19,799 nt of DNA from an archaeon (GTDB taxonomy: Archaea; Nanobdellota; Nanobdellia; Pacearchaeales; GW2011-AR1): NCBI GenBank assembly GCA_025453475.1, contig JALOQH010000003.1, positions 1-19,799 on the forward strand, given 5' to 3'. Of this stretch, positions 14,026 through 19,799 are shown piece by piece. How positions within the stretch are numbered: position 1 is the stretch's first letter; each line of letters starts with the position of its first letter. The position numbers and the translations under genes were made by a program. Under the pieces are notes generated by a model that saw only the letters and a program-made list of their open reading frames with translations, searched no databases and was not told the DNA's origin.

Positions 14026-14706
14026 TTAGAGTCTCTTTATCGCCTCAATCTCTTCGTGGGAGATGGCTGAGCCCTTGAACTTTGTGGCATACAGCAGGGC
14101 TTCAAGAACCTTTTTTCCTCCGCGGAGGTCAATTAGACCTTTCTTGTAAGCGACAAAAACTATCTCAGAAGAGCGGATTATCCTGAATTTTGAGAATGTT
14201 GCTTCAAGGTTATCCTGCACGAATTCAACCTGGTGATGCATCTTCTCAGACATCATTTCTCTCAGATTTGTTGGTTTTTCCACAAGAACACGGGTTGTTC
14301 TTTCGTCTATTGCAATCATTGTCTCTACCCCCTGTTTTTCAAGTTCATCGCTGAGAGCGAGGCAGGAAATTTCGCCGTCGCTGACTATCTGCACCCAGCG
14401 CCCCTGAAATTGAACTGTATGGTTTGCCATATTCATCAGCTCTTTTGTGCGTTTCTTTATCGATTCGTCTGATACTTTAACTGATTCCGGAAGTTCGAGA
14501 ACACCAATGTCTATGAGGTGCTGAACACGAAGCGCTTCGAGTTCAAAGCGGTAAACTCCGATTGGGCGGTCAATGATTTCGTATTTTACATCTCGTGTTA
14601 TCAGAAATTTGCCGCCAAAGACTTTTTTCAGTTCGATGAGCATTTCCAATAATCCATTCATTGAAAGAGTGATTAATGCGCCTGAATCGAAGATTAATGC
14701 CTTCAT
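14026..14706 (-). CDS. PIN-domain nuclease-like protein, 226 aa
   Basis: PIN-fold ribonuclease candidate. Acidic metal-binding positions expected of the fold are visible: D7 in LIFDSGALI, E43 after a TRDVKYEI strand-helix, D110/E112 in SDGEISCLAL, and D134 in AIDERTTR. At 226 residues it is longer than a typical 130-150-residue PIN toxin, with an extra C-terminal 85-residue part that includes a helical MSEKMHHQVEF segment and ends SHEEIEAIKRL. The upstream gene ends in an ATGA overlap with this start, so it is co-translated with the helix-rich protein. Candidate roles are toxin/regulatory RNase or RNA processing; the partner's HTH-like segment would fit a regulator or antitoxin, but this is not proven. 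Confidence 0.85.
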   Translation of the reverse strand: MKALIFDSGALITLSMNGLLEMLIELKKVFGGKFLITRDVKYEIIDRPIGVYRFELEALRVQHLIDIGVLELPESVKVSDESIKKRTKELMNMANHTVQFQGRWVQIVSDGEISCLALSDELEKQGVETMIAIDERTTRVLVEKPTNLREMMSEKMHHQVEFVQDNLEATFSKFRIIRSSEIVFVAYKKGLIDLRGGKKVLEALLYATKFKGSAISHEEIEAIKRL

Positions 14707-15263
14707 GAGAAGAACTCCAGAGCCATTTTAGCCCGCTTTTGAGCATCAAGAGTTATGCTAAGATTGACATCCCCTACTTGCGTCTGTCCTGAATAAGAGG
14801 CAAGCTCCCATTCTGTTATTCCAAGAATTTTTGCAGTGTGCCCCATTGAAATTCCGTGTTCATATATCTTTGAAGCTTTATTGATTGAAGCCTTTCTCAT
14901 AACGTCCTGCACGTATTGCTTTAACTCTGGAGAAATCATGGACATTGTTTTTCTCGCCTGCATGATATATTTCTCGAATTTTGCGAGATTGTTCTCTTTT
15001 AGGGACTTTTCAGCCAGCGTAAAAAACGAATTTATCTTTTTTGCGAGTTGCGGCCAGTTTTTTATGTTAAGCGCTTCTCTTCTTTCAACAAGTTTGCTAA
15101 GCGCGTAAACCATGACAGCAATTGTGATGCTTCCTGTGTCCTGCAATGAGGATGCTGCGTGAATTGTCCGGTTTGACAATTCATTTAATTTTAGAACATC
15201 CTCTTTTGAAAGAGCATCTCTCACTTCTTCAAGCACCCCAATTGTATGCTGGATTTCAACCAT
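14703..15263 (-). CDS. Helix-rich protein with HTH-like C-terminal segment, 186 aa
   Basis: Not a named family I can assign. Residues 1-125 are almost wholly helical (LEEVRDALSKEDVLKLNELS, then two or three further helices). Residues 131-161, SKIYEHGISMGHTAKILGIT followed by EWELASYSGQT, fit a helix-turn-helix with GISMGH and LGIT as the turns. The TATA-like box lies 24-31 nt upstream of the ATG. The gene overlaps the downstream PIN gene by 4 nt (ATGA), which is the layout of antitoxin-first toxin-antitoxin pairs. The size (186 aa) is larger than most antitoxins, so a regulator or binding partner of the nuclease is equally possible. Confidence 0.8.
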   Translation of the reverse strand: MVEIQHTIGVLEEVRDALSKEDVLKLNELSNRTIHAASSLQDTGSITIAVMVYALSKLVERREALNIKNWPQLAKKINSFFTLAEKSLKENNLAKFEKYIMQARKTMSMISPELKQYVQDVMRKASINKASKIYEHGISMGHTAKILGITEWELASYSGQTQVGDVNLSITLDAQKRAKMALEFFS

Positions 15264-15286
15264 TGATTAACAGAGAGGAATTTAAT

Positions 15287-15294
15287 TTATAAAT
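15287..15294 (-). promoter_or_regulatory. TATA-like box for the HTH-like/PIN unit
   Basis: tttataaa lies 24-31 nt upstream of the ATG at 15263 and directly next to the pdaD stop codon at 15295. This gives the unit its own leaderless-type promoter in a very short spacer. Confidence 0.55.
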
Positions 15295-15843
15295 CTATTC
15301 CATAAAGACTGCTGCGGATATTGTGGTGGTCCATAAGCCGTCTTTGTGCCCTTCTGCGGACTGGCAGATATGCGTTGTCTTGAATATGTGCCCGCTTGCC
15401 TTGTAAATCTGCTCTCTTTCCTCCCAGGCTTTTGTTGAATCGAATTCTACCCCGAGAGTTGTGGCAAGCATTGTGGCTGCCAAATCCTCTGCGTACTCAC
15501 CTGCTATGTCTGCTTTCTCGCCGAAAGCGTGATGCTCTGAGAGATAGCCGTAAGCATTGTTATCTTTTGGCATCGCAAGACCGATTGAAGAGGAAATCAG
15601 TCTATTTGGCTCATTTGTCTCATTTCTTGCCATGACACAGAATGTAATCTGCCCTGCCTTAAGCTGTTTAAGCCCCTCATCCTTTGGAATTATCCTGCAA
15701 GTTGGCGGCAAAATTGAAGAAACGTAGACTAGATTGCACTTTTCTATGCCGGCGTTTCTTAATGCGAGCTCGAAAGACGCCAGTTTGTCTTTATGTATGC
15801 CAACTCCCTTTGTCAAGAATATTTTTGTCGGAACGTGATTCAA
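15295..15843 (-). CDS. pdaD: Pyruvoyl-dependent arginine decarboxylase
   Basis: Converts arginine to agmatine, the first step of archaeal polyamine synthesis. The proenzyme cleaves itself between two serines, and the new N-terminal Ser becomes the pyruvoyl cofactor. Here that site is LVYVSSILPP, Ser42-Ser43, matching the family SSIxPP motif. Other family blocks are FLTKGVGIHKDKLASFELAL near the start, SSSIGLAMPKDNNAYGYLSE, EYAEDLAATMLATTLG and a C-terminal TTISAAVF. At 182 aa it is close to family length. No ATG precedes the conserved block in frame, so TTG at 15843 is the best start. An AGGTG (15858-15862) lies 14 nt upstream and the TATA-like box sits about 65 nt upstream, so a 5' leader is likely, unlike its neighbours. 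Ends TAG. Confidence 0.93.
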   Translation of the reverse strand: MNHVPTKIFLTKGVGIHKDKLASFELALRNAGIEKCNLVYVSSILPPTCRIIPKDEGLKQLKAGQITFCVMARNETNEPNRLISSSIGLAMPKDNNAYGYLSEHHAFGEKADIAGEYAEDLAATMLATTLGVEFDSTKAWEEREQIYKASGHIFKTTHICQSAEGHKDGLWTTTISAAVFME

Positions 15844-15905
15844 CTTCTTTCTTTTGACACCTATTGTTTTGTGAAAATTTTGATTATAATTTTATGCATA
15901 ATCCA

Positions 15906-15913
15906 TATATAAA
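15906..15913 (-). promoter_or_regulatory. TATA-like box for pdaD
   Basis: tttatata on the minus strand, 63-70 nt upstream of the TTG start. If this is the promoter, the transcript has a leader of roughly 40 nt. The surrounding 15880-15960 spacer is very A/T-rich, so other boxes are possible. Confidence 0.35.
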
Positions 15914-15947
15914 GTTTTATATTTTTTAAAAAGGCAAAAACACAAGG

Positions 15948-15955
15948 TTAATAAA
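15948..15955 (+). promoter_or_regulatory. TATA-like box for the 15978 PIN gene
   Basis: ttaataaa lies 23-30 nt upstream of the ATG at 15978, a leaderless-type spacing. The A/T-rich context makes this only a candidate. Confidence 0.4.
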
Positions 15956-15977
15956 GAAAAAACAGCATAATTATTGC

Positions 15978-16343
15978 ATGGAAGTGATACTTGACACGAA
16001 TTTTATTGTCTCATGCATCAAGAAGAAGATTGATTTTCTAACTGAGCTTGAGAGTATGGGCTTCAAGGTGCTTCTGCCTAAGGAAATCGTCGAGGAAGTC
16101 AAGGATTTGAGGCTTAATTCAGACCGTAATACCAAGGTTGCTGTGGAAGTTGCGCTTGATTTGTTCAGAAAGAGAAAGATAAAGGGCATGACTCTTGGGA
16201 ACAAGCCTGTTGACGAGGGTTTGATTGAATTCGGGAAAAAGGGCGCATACATAGCGACTCTTGATACAGCAATCAAGAGAATTATCCCGAACAAGATTGT
16301 TATTTCTGATGCTGGAAACAAACTTGAAGCTGAAAGAAGCTAA
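15978..16343 (+). CDS. Archaeal Fcf1-like PIN-domain protein, 121 aa
   Basis: PIN-fold nuclease of the small archaeal Fcf1/VapC9-like group. Visible elements: D6 in VILDTNFIV, a strand-helix LLPKEIVEEV with E39/E40, D79/E80 in PVDEGLIEFGKKGAYIATLD, and D96. The closing GAYIATLDTAIKR and KLEAE blocks match the group, in which the usual TND before the last helix is here TLD. Members of this group are linked to rRNA processing or RNA quality control rather than to a toxin-antitoxin pair, and no antitoxin is adjacent. It shares one base with the next gene (TAATG), suggesting translational coupling. Confidence 0.85.
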   Translation: MEVILDTNFIVSCIKKKIDFLTELESMGFKVLLPKEIVEEVKDLRLNSDRNTKVAVEVALDLFRKRKIKGMTLGNKPVDEGLIEFGKKGAYIATLDTAIKRIIPNKIVISDAGNKLEAERS

Positions 16344-17179
16344 TGGGATTTAAAGAATGGTGGGGTTTGAAGCCTGAGTGGTTCAGGGGTTTATTCATAG
16401 GGTTTATTGTGTTCGTTGTGCTGACTGTAATAGAATTGCTACTTCCTCCTATTTTGTTGACAGTTATTTCCATGGTATTACCTGTAAAGCTTATAATTTT
16501 TCTAATTCCGTTCGTTTTTGTTATAATATGGTGGATTGTTGGAAAGATTAGGGCAAGAAATGCAACAGAGGCATATGAGAGAAAACTTGGAACTTCAGGC
16601 ATAATCATTACAGTGTTTATAGTAATTTTGATATTTTCTCCGATGTTCTTTGGCGCTTCATCTTCTTATCAGCTGAGGGCAAGGGCTCTCCAACCCAATG
16701 AGGTGCAGGCATTTAAAGCAGCCTGTGAAAGCCAGGAGAATAGGGCAATGGAACATTATTGCAATTGGGATAATGTTACAATTGATGAAGTAAAAGCGGC
16801 CCTTGGTTCATGCGGAGATTTGAATAGTGAGCAATTTAAGGAGAAATACAATTTCTGCCTGGGCAACAATTTTGAAATAGGGCAACAGCTGCATTGCCTT
16901 ACGGAAACGCACAGACTGATTTATGTAAAGTTCTATTCAAGTAGAGAACTTATTCCCCAGCAGGATGAGCCGCAGGAGTTTGGGGCAGGTGCCGCGAGCT
17001 GGAATGAACAGATGATAAAAGCCTGCGCTGCAAAAGCAGTTGATGGTGAGAAATGTTATTACAGTCTTCCTGACTGTGCATGCTCAAAGTGCGAGATTTA
17101 CCAGGATGACTCCCCTTATTGCAACCCTAAATTGCCAGGATACAAGTATACTTATTGCCAGGCTTTCTCAGGATTCTAA
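16343..17179 (+). CDS. Three-TM membrane protein with 12-cysteine external domain, 278 aa
   Basis: Unrecognised. Three hydrophobic segments lie at about residues 14-34, 38-66 and 85-103. The loop after TM2 is basic (KIRARNATEAYERKL), so it should be cytoplasmic and the C-terminal domain external. That domain (residues 104-278) has 12 cysteines: 128, 140, 157, 172, 185, 228, 238, 245, 247, 250, 260 and 272, enough for six disulfides. CACSKC near the end is the tightest cluster and could also bind metal. Its start codon overlaps the upstream PIN gene stop by one base, so both share a transcript, but no functional link is obvious. Ends 40 nt before the helicase start. Confidence 0.85.
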   Translation: MGFKEWWGLKPEWFRGLFIGFIVFVVLTVIELLLPPILLTVISMVLPVKLIIFLIPFVFVIIWWIVGKIRARNATEAYERKLGTSGIIITVFIVILIFSPMFFGASSSYQLRARALQPNEVQAFKAACESQENRAMEHYCNWDNVTIDEVKAALGSCGDLNSEQFKEKYNFCLGNNFEIGQQLHCLTETHRLIYVKFYSSRELIPQQDEPQEFGAGAASWNEQMIKACAAKAVDGEKCYYSLPDCACSKCEIYQDDSPYCNPKLPGYKYTYCQAFSGF

Positions 17180-17190
17180 GCATAACAATT

Positions 17191-17199
17191 CTTTTAAAC
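17191..17199 (+). promoter_or_regulatory. TATA-like box for the helicase
   Basis: cttttaaac spans -29 to -21 relative to the ATG at 17220. The same nine bases stand at exactly the same spacing upstream of the Nudix start (19684-19676, minus strand), which supports both as leaderless promoters. Confidence 0.55.
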
Positions 17200-17219
17200 A
17201 TCGCTTATAAGATATTTTA

Positions 17220-19259
17220 ATGGAGAGGATGAGATTTGATTCTAAGGGAAGGATAAAAAGCGTTGATACGGGTTTAGATGATTATTTCGGGCAGGGAAAA
17301 CCTGAGATTTCTGAGGAAAGGAACAAGATTCATCTAAAAACTTCAGGGGAGCTTGGTTTTTTGAAGCAGGACGAAGCGGCTTTCGAGCCGATTCTTGAGG
17401 AGTCTTCGTGGAGCCTGCATTGCGCAACTGAAAACAAGAAGCTTGAGCCATTGAAGTTTTCAAATGGAAAGACGCAGAAGGATGTTGTAAATGAGGTTGT
17501 TAATCTTATAAGGGGCGGGACAAAACTTGTGCTTATTCATGGGATGTGCGGCACAGGAAAGAGCGCAATTGCGCTGAATATTGCGAGATTATTGGGAAGA
17601 GCATCAATTGTTGTTCCTGTCAAGGGTTTGCAGAGGCAGTATGAAGAGGATTACATGGGAAAGAAGTTCCTGAAAAAACCCGACGGCAAAAAAATGAAAA
17701 TTGCAATGATAACCGGAAGAGCAAATCACGATTCAATAATCATGCCCGGGATGCCCTGTGATGAGCCAAATCTTCCTGAATTGATTAAACTGACTGAGAA
17801 GAATGCAGAGAAAATCGAGGAATATTATCTCCAGAACCCGTTTATTTCCAATAAAGAACTGCCGGAAATAAAGAGATTGAAGAGAATTGCGATTGCGCCT
17901 GCAAACCCCTACTGGAGCCCGATTATTCCTGCGCTCTATGACGCGCCGCTTCGCGATGCCAAGAAAAAGAAATACCGCGGGCTTAATGGCAAGGATTTTG
18001 TATTTTACCACAGGAAACCAGGATGTTCATATTATGACCAGTATCTTGCATATCTTGATGCAGATGTGATAATATTCAACTCTGCCAAATACAAAATCGA
18101 GGTTGCGCTTGACAGAAAGCCTGCTACTGATGTGGAGATAATTGACGAAGCGGATGAGTTTTTGGATAATTTCTCAACAGAGGAGAGCATTAATCTGACA
18201 AGGCTTGGAAACGCGCTGAAAACAGTCAAGCCTGAAGAGCCTGAGGCGCAGGAAGCGATAGAGAGCATACAGGAATATCTTCATCTTGAAGAAAAGAACA
18301 AACAGGCACTTGGAATAAACGAAGAAGCTATATTTCATATAGGCGAGACACAGGTTGCAAAAGTTCTTAGATTATTCCTGAAGAACCGGTATATTGAGGC
18401 TGAAGCGTCTTTAGATGAGATGAATTATACAAATCATGCAATCGGCGTCGCGATGATGTTTGATGGTTTTCTGGACGATACTTATGTTACGTTTGAGAGA
18501 AAGGAGAAGGATTTGCAGGTAAATCTTGTTGCTACGAATCTCTCGAAGAGATTCAGGGATATTATTGACAAGAATAAGGCTCTTGTGCTGATGTCCGGAA
18601 CCCTGCATTCTGAGGAAGTTCTGAAGAAGGTTTTTGGCTTGGAAGATTTCCGGATTGTTGAAGCAGAGACATTGCATCAGGGAAGCATCGAGATAATGAT
18701 GACTGGAAAGGAATTTGACTGCAGATATGCTAATTTCTCTTCTAAGAGGTACTCCAGAAGGGATTATCTGCTTGCACTGAATGCGTGCGTAGAAAAAGCC
18801 GAGAAGCCAATTCTTGTGCATGTTAATTCTTTTGAGGATTTGCCTGCAGAGAGGGAAATTGTGGAACTTGAACTTGGGAAGAACATAATGTCAAGAGAAA
18901 GATTAATGGCTTTGCAGGCTGATGACAAAACAGGAAGATTAATCTCGCTTTTCAAGAACAAGATGTCCGATTCTTTGTTTACCACAAAATGCTCCCGCGG
19001 AGTGGATTTTCCAGGAGACGTCTGCAATTCAGTTATCTTTACAAAATATCCGAATCCAAATGTCCGCGGAACTTTTTGGAAGATTCTTGAGAAAACACAT
19101 CCAGAATATTACTGGGATTTTTACAAGGACAAGGCGAGAAGGGATTTTCTGCAGAGGATTTACCGCGCGGTCCGCTCAGAGAAAGACCATGTTTATGTAT
19201 TGTCTCCAGATATTCGTGTTCTTCAGGCTGTCAGGGATTTGCAATTGACTAAATTATAG
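17220..19259 (+). CDS. XPD/DinG-like superfamily 2 DNA helicase with reduced Fe-S cysteines, 679 aa
   Basis: ATP-dependent 5'-3' helicase of the XPD/DinG group by motif order. An N-terminal extension of about 95 residues precedes Walker A GMCGTGKS (108-115). Walker B is IIDEADE (307-313), motif III-like LMSGTL is at 457-462, motif V KCSRGVDFPG at 590-599, and motif VI QRIYRAVRS at 645-653. Catalytic motifs are intact. Between Walker A and Walker B, where XPD carries four cluster-ligand cysteines, only C180 (GMPCDEPN) and C269 (KPGCSYYD) are present; C-S-Y-Y and ADVIIFN resemble the end of the XPD cluster region. Likely roles are DNA repair or transcription-linked unwinding. Length fits the family. 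The last 6 nt overlap the convergent Nudix gene. Confidence 0.9.
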   Translation: MERMRFDSKGRIKSVDTGLDDYFGQGKPEISEERNKIHLKTSGELGFLKQDEAAFEPILEESSWSLHCATENKKLEPLKFSNGKTQKDVVNEVVNLIRGGTKLVLIHGMCGTGKSAIALNIARLLGRASIVVPVKGLQRQYEEDYMGKKFLKKPDGKKMKIAMITGRANHDSIIMPGMPCDEPNLPELIKLTEKNAEKIEEYYLQNPFISNKELPEIKRLKRIAIAPANPYWSPIIPALYDAPLRDAKKKKYRGLNGKDFVFYHRKPGCSYYDQYLAYLDADVIIFNSAKYKIEVALDRKPATDVEIIDEADEFLDNFSTEESINLTRLGNALKTVKPEEPEAQEAIESIQEYLHLEEKNKQALGINEEAIFHIGETQVAKVLRLFLKNRYIEAEASLDEMNYTNHAIGVAMMFDGFLDDTYVTFERKEKDLQVNLVATNLSKRFRDIIDKNKALVLMSGTLHSEEVLKKVFGLEDFRIVEAETLHQGSIEIMMTGKEFDCRYANFSSKRYSRRDYLLALNACVEKAEKPILVHVNSFEDLPAEREIVELELGKNIMSRERLMALQADDKTGRLISLFKNKMSDSLFTTKCSRGVDFPGDVCNSVIFTKYPNPNVRGTFWKILEKTHPEYYWDFYKDKARRDFLQRIYRAVRSEKDHVYVLSPDIRVLQAVRDLQLTKL

Positions 19260-19655
19260 GTATCTCTTTAATTCCCGCATTGCTTTGCGGAGATTTGGCA
19301 CAAGAACTCCCTCTCTCTCAAAACTCCCAATCTCCTCGAGGGAGTACCACCCATATTTTGATATCTTCTCCGGCTCCATTAGCCTGAGACTTCCGCTTCT
19401 TATGGCTGAAATGAACATATAAACCTGGAATTCCCCCTCGGGAGAGTTTGTTCTGTATATCCCAAGAAGTTGCTTTGGCTCTATCTCAATGTCAAGCTCT
19501 TCTTTTGCTTCTCTGGCAACACATTCTTCCAATGTTTTATCTGCAGGCTTGCGTTTTCCGCCCGGAGGTTCAATTCTTAGCCCATTATGCTTTACATTGT
19601 GCACCAATAACAGTTTTTTATCCTGAATTATCAGGGCAGCAGTCATTTCTTTCAT
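19254..19655 (-). CDS. Nudix hydrolase, 133 aa
   Basis: Hydrolyses a nucleoside diphosphate linked to another group; substrate cannot be read from sequence. The Nudix box lies at residues 32-56: GGKRKPADKTLEE, then CVAREAKEELDI, with R48-E49 and metal-binding E52-E53. The loop between the Gly pair and the RE-x2-EE block is one residue longer than the classic spacing, and the usual Gly before the last hydrophobic residue is D55. A C-terminal KYGWYSLEEI matches the strand after the box in MutT-like members. Start choice: the ATG at 19655 puts the TATA-like box at -29 to -21, while the internal ATG at 19646 would not fit. Stop TAA (19256-19254) overlaps the helicase TAG tail to tail. Confidence 0.9.
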   Translation of the reverse strand: MKEMTAALIIQDKKLLLVHNVKHNGLRIEPPGGKRKPADKTLEECVAREAKEELDIEIEPKQLLGIYRTNSPEGEFQVYMFISAIRSGSLRLMEPEKISKYGWYSLEEIGSFEREGVLVPNLRKAMRELKRYL

Positions 19656-19675
19656 AAGAATGCGATAAATCCCCA

Positions 19676-19684
19676 GTTTAAAAG
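19676..19684 (-). promoter_or_regulatory. TATA-like box for the Nudix gene
   Basis: cttttaaac on the minus strand at -29 to -21 from the start at 19655, identical in sequence and spacing to the box at 17191-17199. Confidence 0.55.
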
Positions 19685-19709
19685 ATTAATTCTATCAGAC
19701 CATACAGAA

Positions 19710-19799
19710 TTATGCCTTGCTTTCTTCTTCAGCGTTCTCCGAGACACTTTTTACTATTCCAAGGCTTTTGAGAAGCTCTATTCTCTTTTTGTGCTCTTC
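19710..19799 (-). CDS. C-terminus of an unidentified gene, 3' end only
   Basis: The frame runs in from the right edge and reads EEHKKRIELLKSLGIVKSVS then ENAEEESKA before TAA at 19712-19710. The 29 residues form a basic then acidic helix and are too short to name. The gap to the Nudix start (54 nt) contains that gene's promoter box, so the two are probably separate transcripts or weakly linked. Confidence 0.6.
   Translation of the reverse strand, partial: EEHKKRIELLKSLGIVKSVSENAEEESKA

Noticed and set aside
15978..16343. VapC toxin of a toxin-antitoxin pair
   Set aside because: No antitoxin-like gene is adjacent, and the sequence is closer to the stand-alone archaeal Fcf1-like PIN group.

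Overview
The window looks archaeal, most likely from a small-genome (DPANN-type) lineage, at moderate GC. Supporting signs are an intron-bearing tRNA-Trp with a bulge-helix-bulge-like splice region, TATA-like boxes about 22-31 nt upstream of start codons (the spacing expected of leaderless archaeal transcripts), a pyruvoyl-dependent arginine decarboxylase, an XPD-type helicase, an Fcf1-like PIN protein, and a huge surface protein built from NosD beta-helix, beta-propeller, Ig-like and thrombospondin-like modules. The exact phylum cannot be fixed from the sequence alone; the DPANN assignment is an inference from protein style and gene compactness.

Layout. Bases 1-12477 (+) are one uninterrupted reading frame whose start lies upstream of the window. 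It encodes at least 4158 residues of a C-terminally membrane-anchored surface protein: NosD/right-handed beta-helix (about 1-5060), beta-propeller 1 (5266-6270), propeller 2 (6451-7440), Ig-like modules, propeller 3 of SBBP type (8488-9510), more Ig-like modules, a Cys-rich thrombospondin-like stalk (11368-12150), a transmembrane helix and an 80-residue charged cytoplasmic tail. A convergent two-gene unit (13752 down to 12479, minus) follows: a coiled-coil protein and a protein with a stand-alone domain resembling the N-terminal domain of secretion ATPases. A 109-nt divergent spacer carries promoters for that unit and for tRNA-Trp(CCA), which has a 16-nt intron. Next on the minus strand come a helical/HTH-like protein translationally coupled to a PIN-domain nuclease (15263 down to 14026), and pdaD (15843 down to 15295, TTG start). 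Divergent from pdaD on the plus strand are an Fcf1-like PIN protein, a 3-TM protein with a 12-cysteine external domain, and an XPD-like helicase (17220-19259). The helicase stop overlaps, tail to tail, a Nudix hydrolase (19655 down to 19254, minus). The window ends in the C-terminus of one more minus-strand gene.

How it fits together. Apart from the surface protein, the genes are short, tightly packed (4-nt and 1-nt overlaps, stops abutting) and mostly informational or RNA-related: tRNA, two PIN nucleases, helicase, Nudix. The most unusual content is the surface protein. Three predicted seven-bladed propellers of two sequence types lie in one chain, and two of them appear to be inserted into Ig-like domains, splitting those domains so that the likely disulfide partners lie about 375-400 residues apart. 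Second in interest are the orphan secretion-ATPase-like N-domain with its coiled-coil partner, the HTH-like/PIN pair, and an XPD-like helicase that keeps only two cysteines in the interval where XPD normally carries four cluster ligands.
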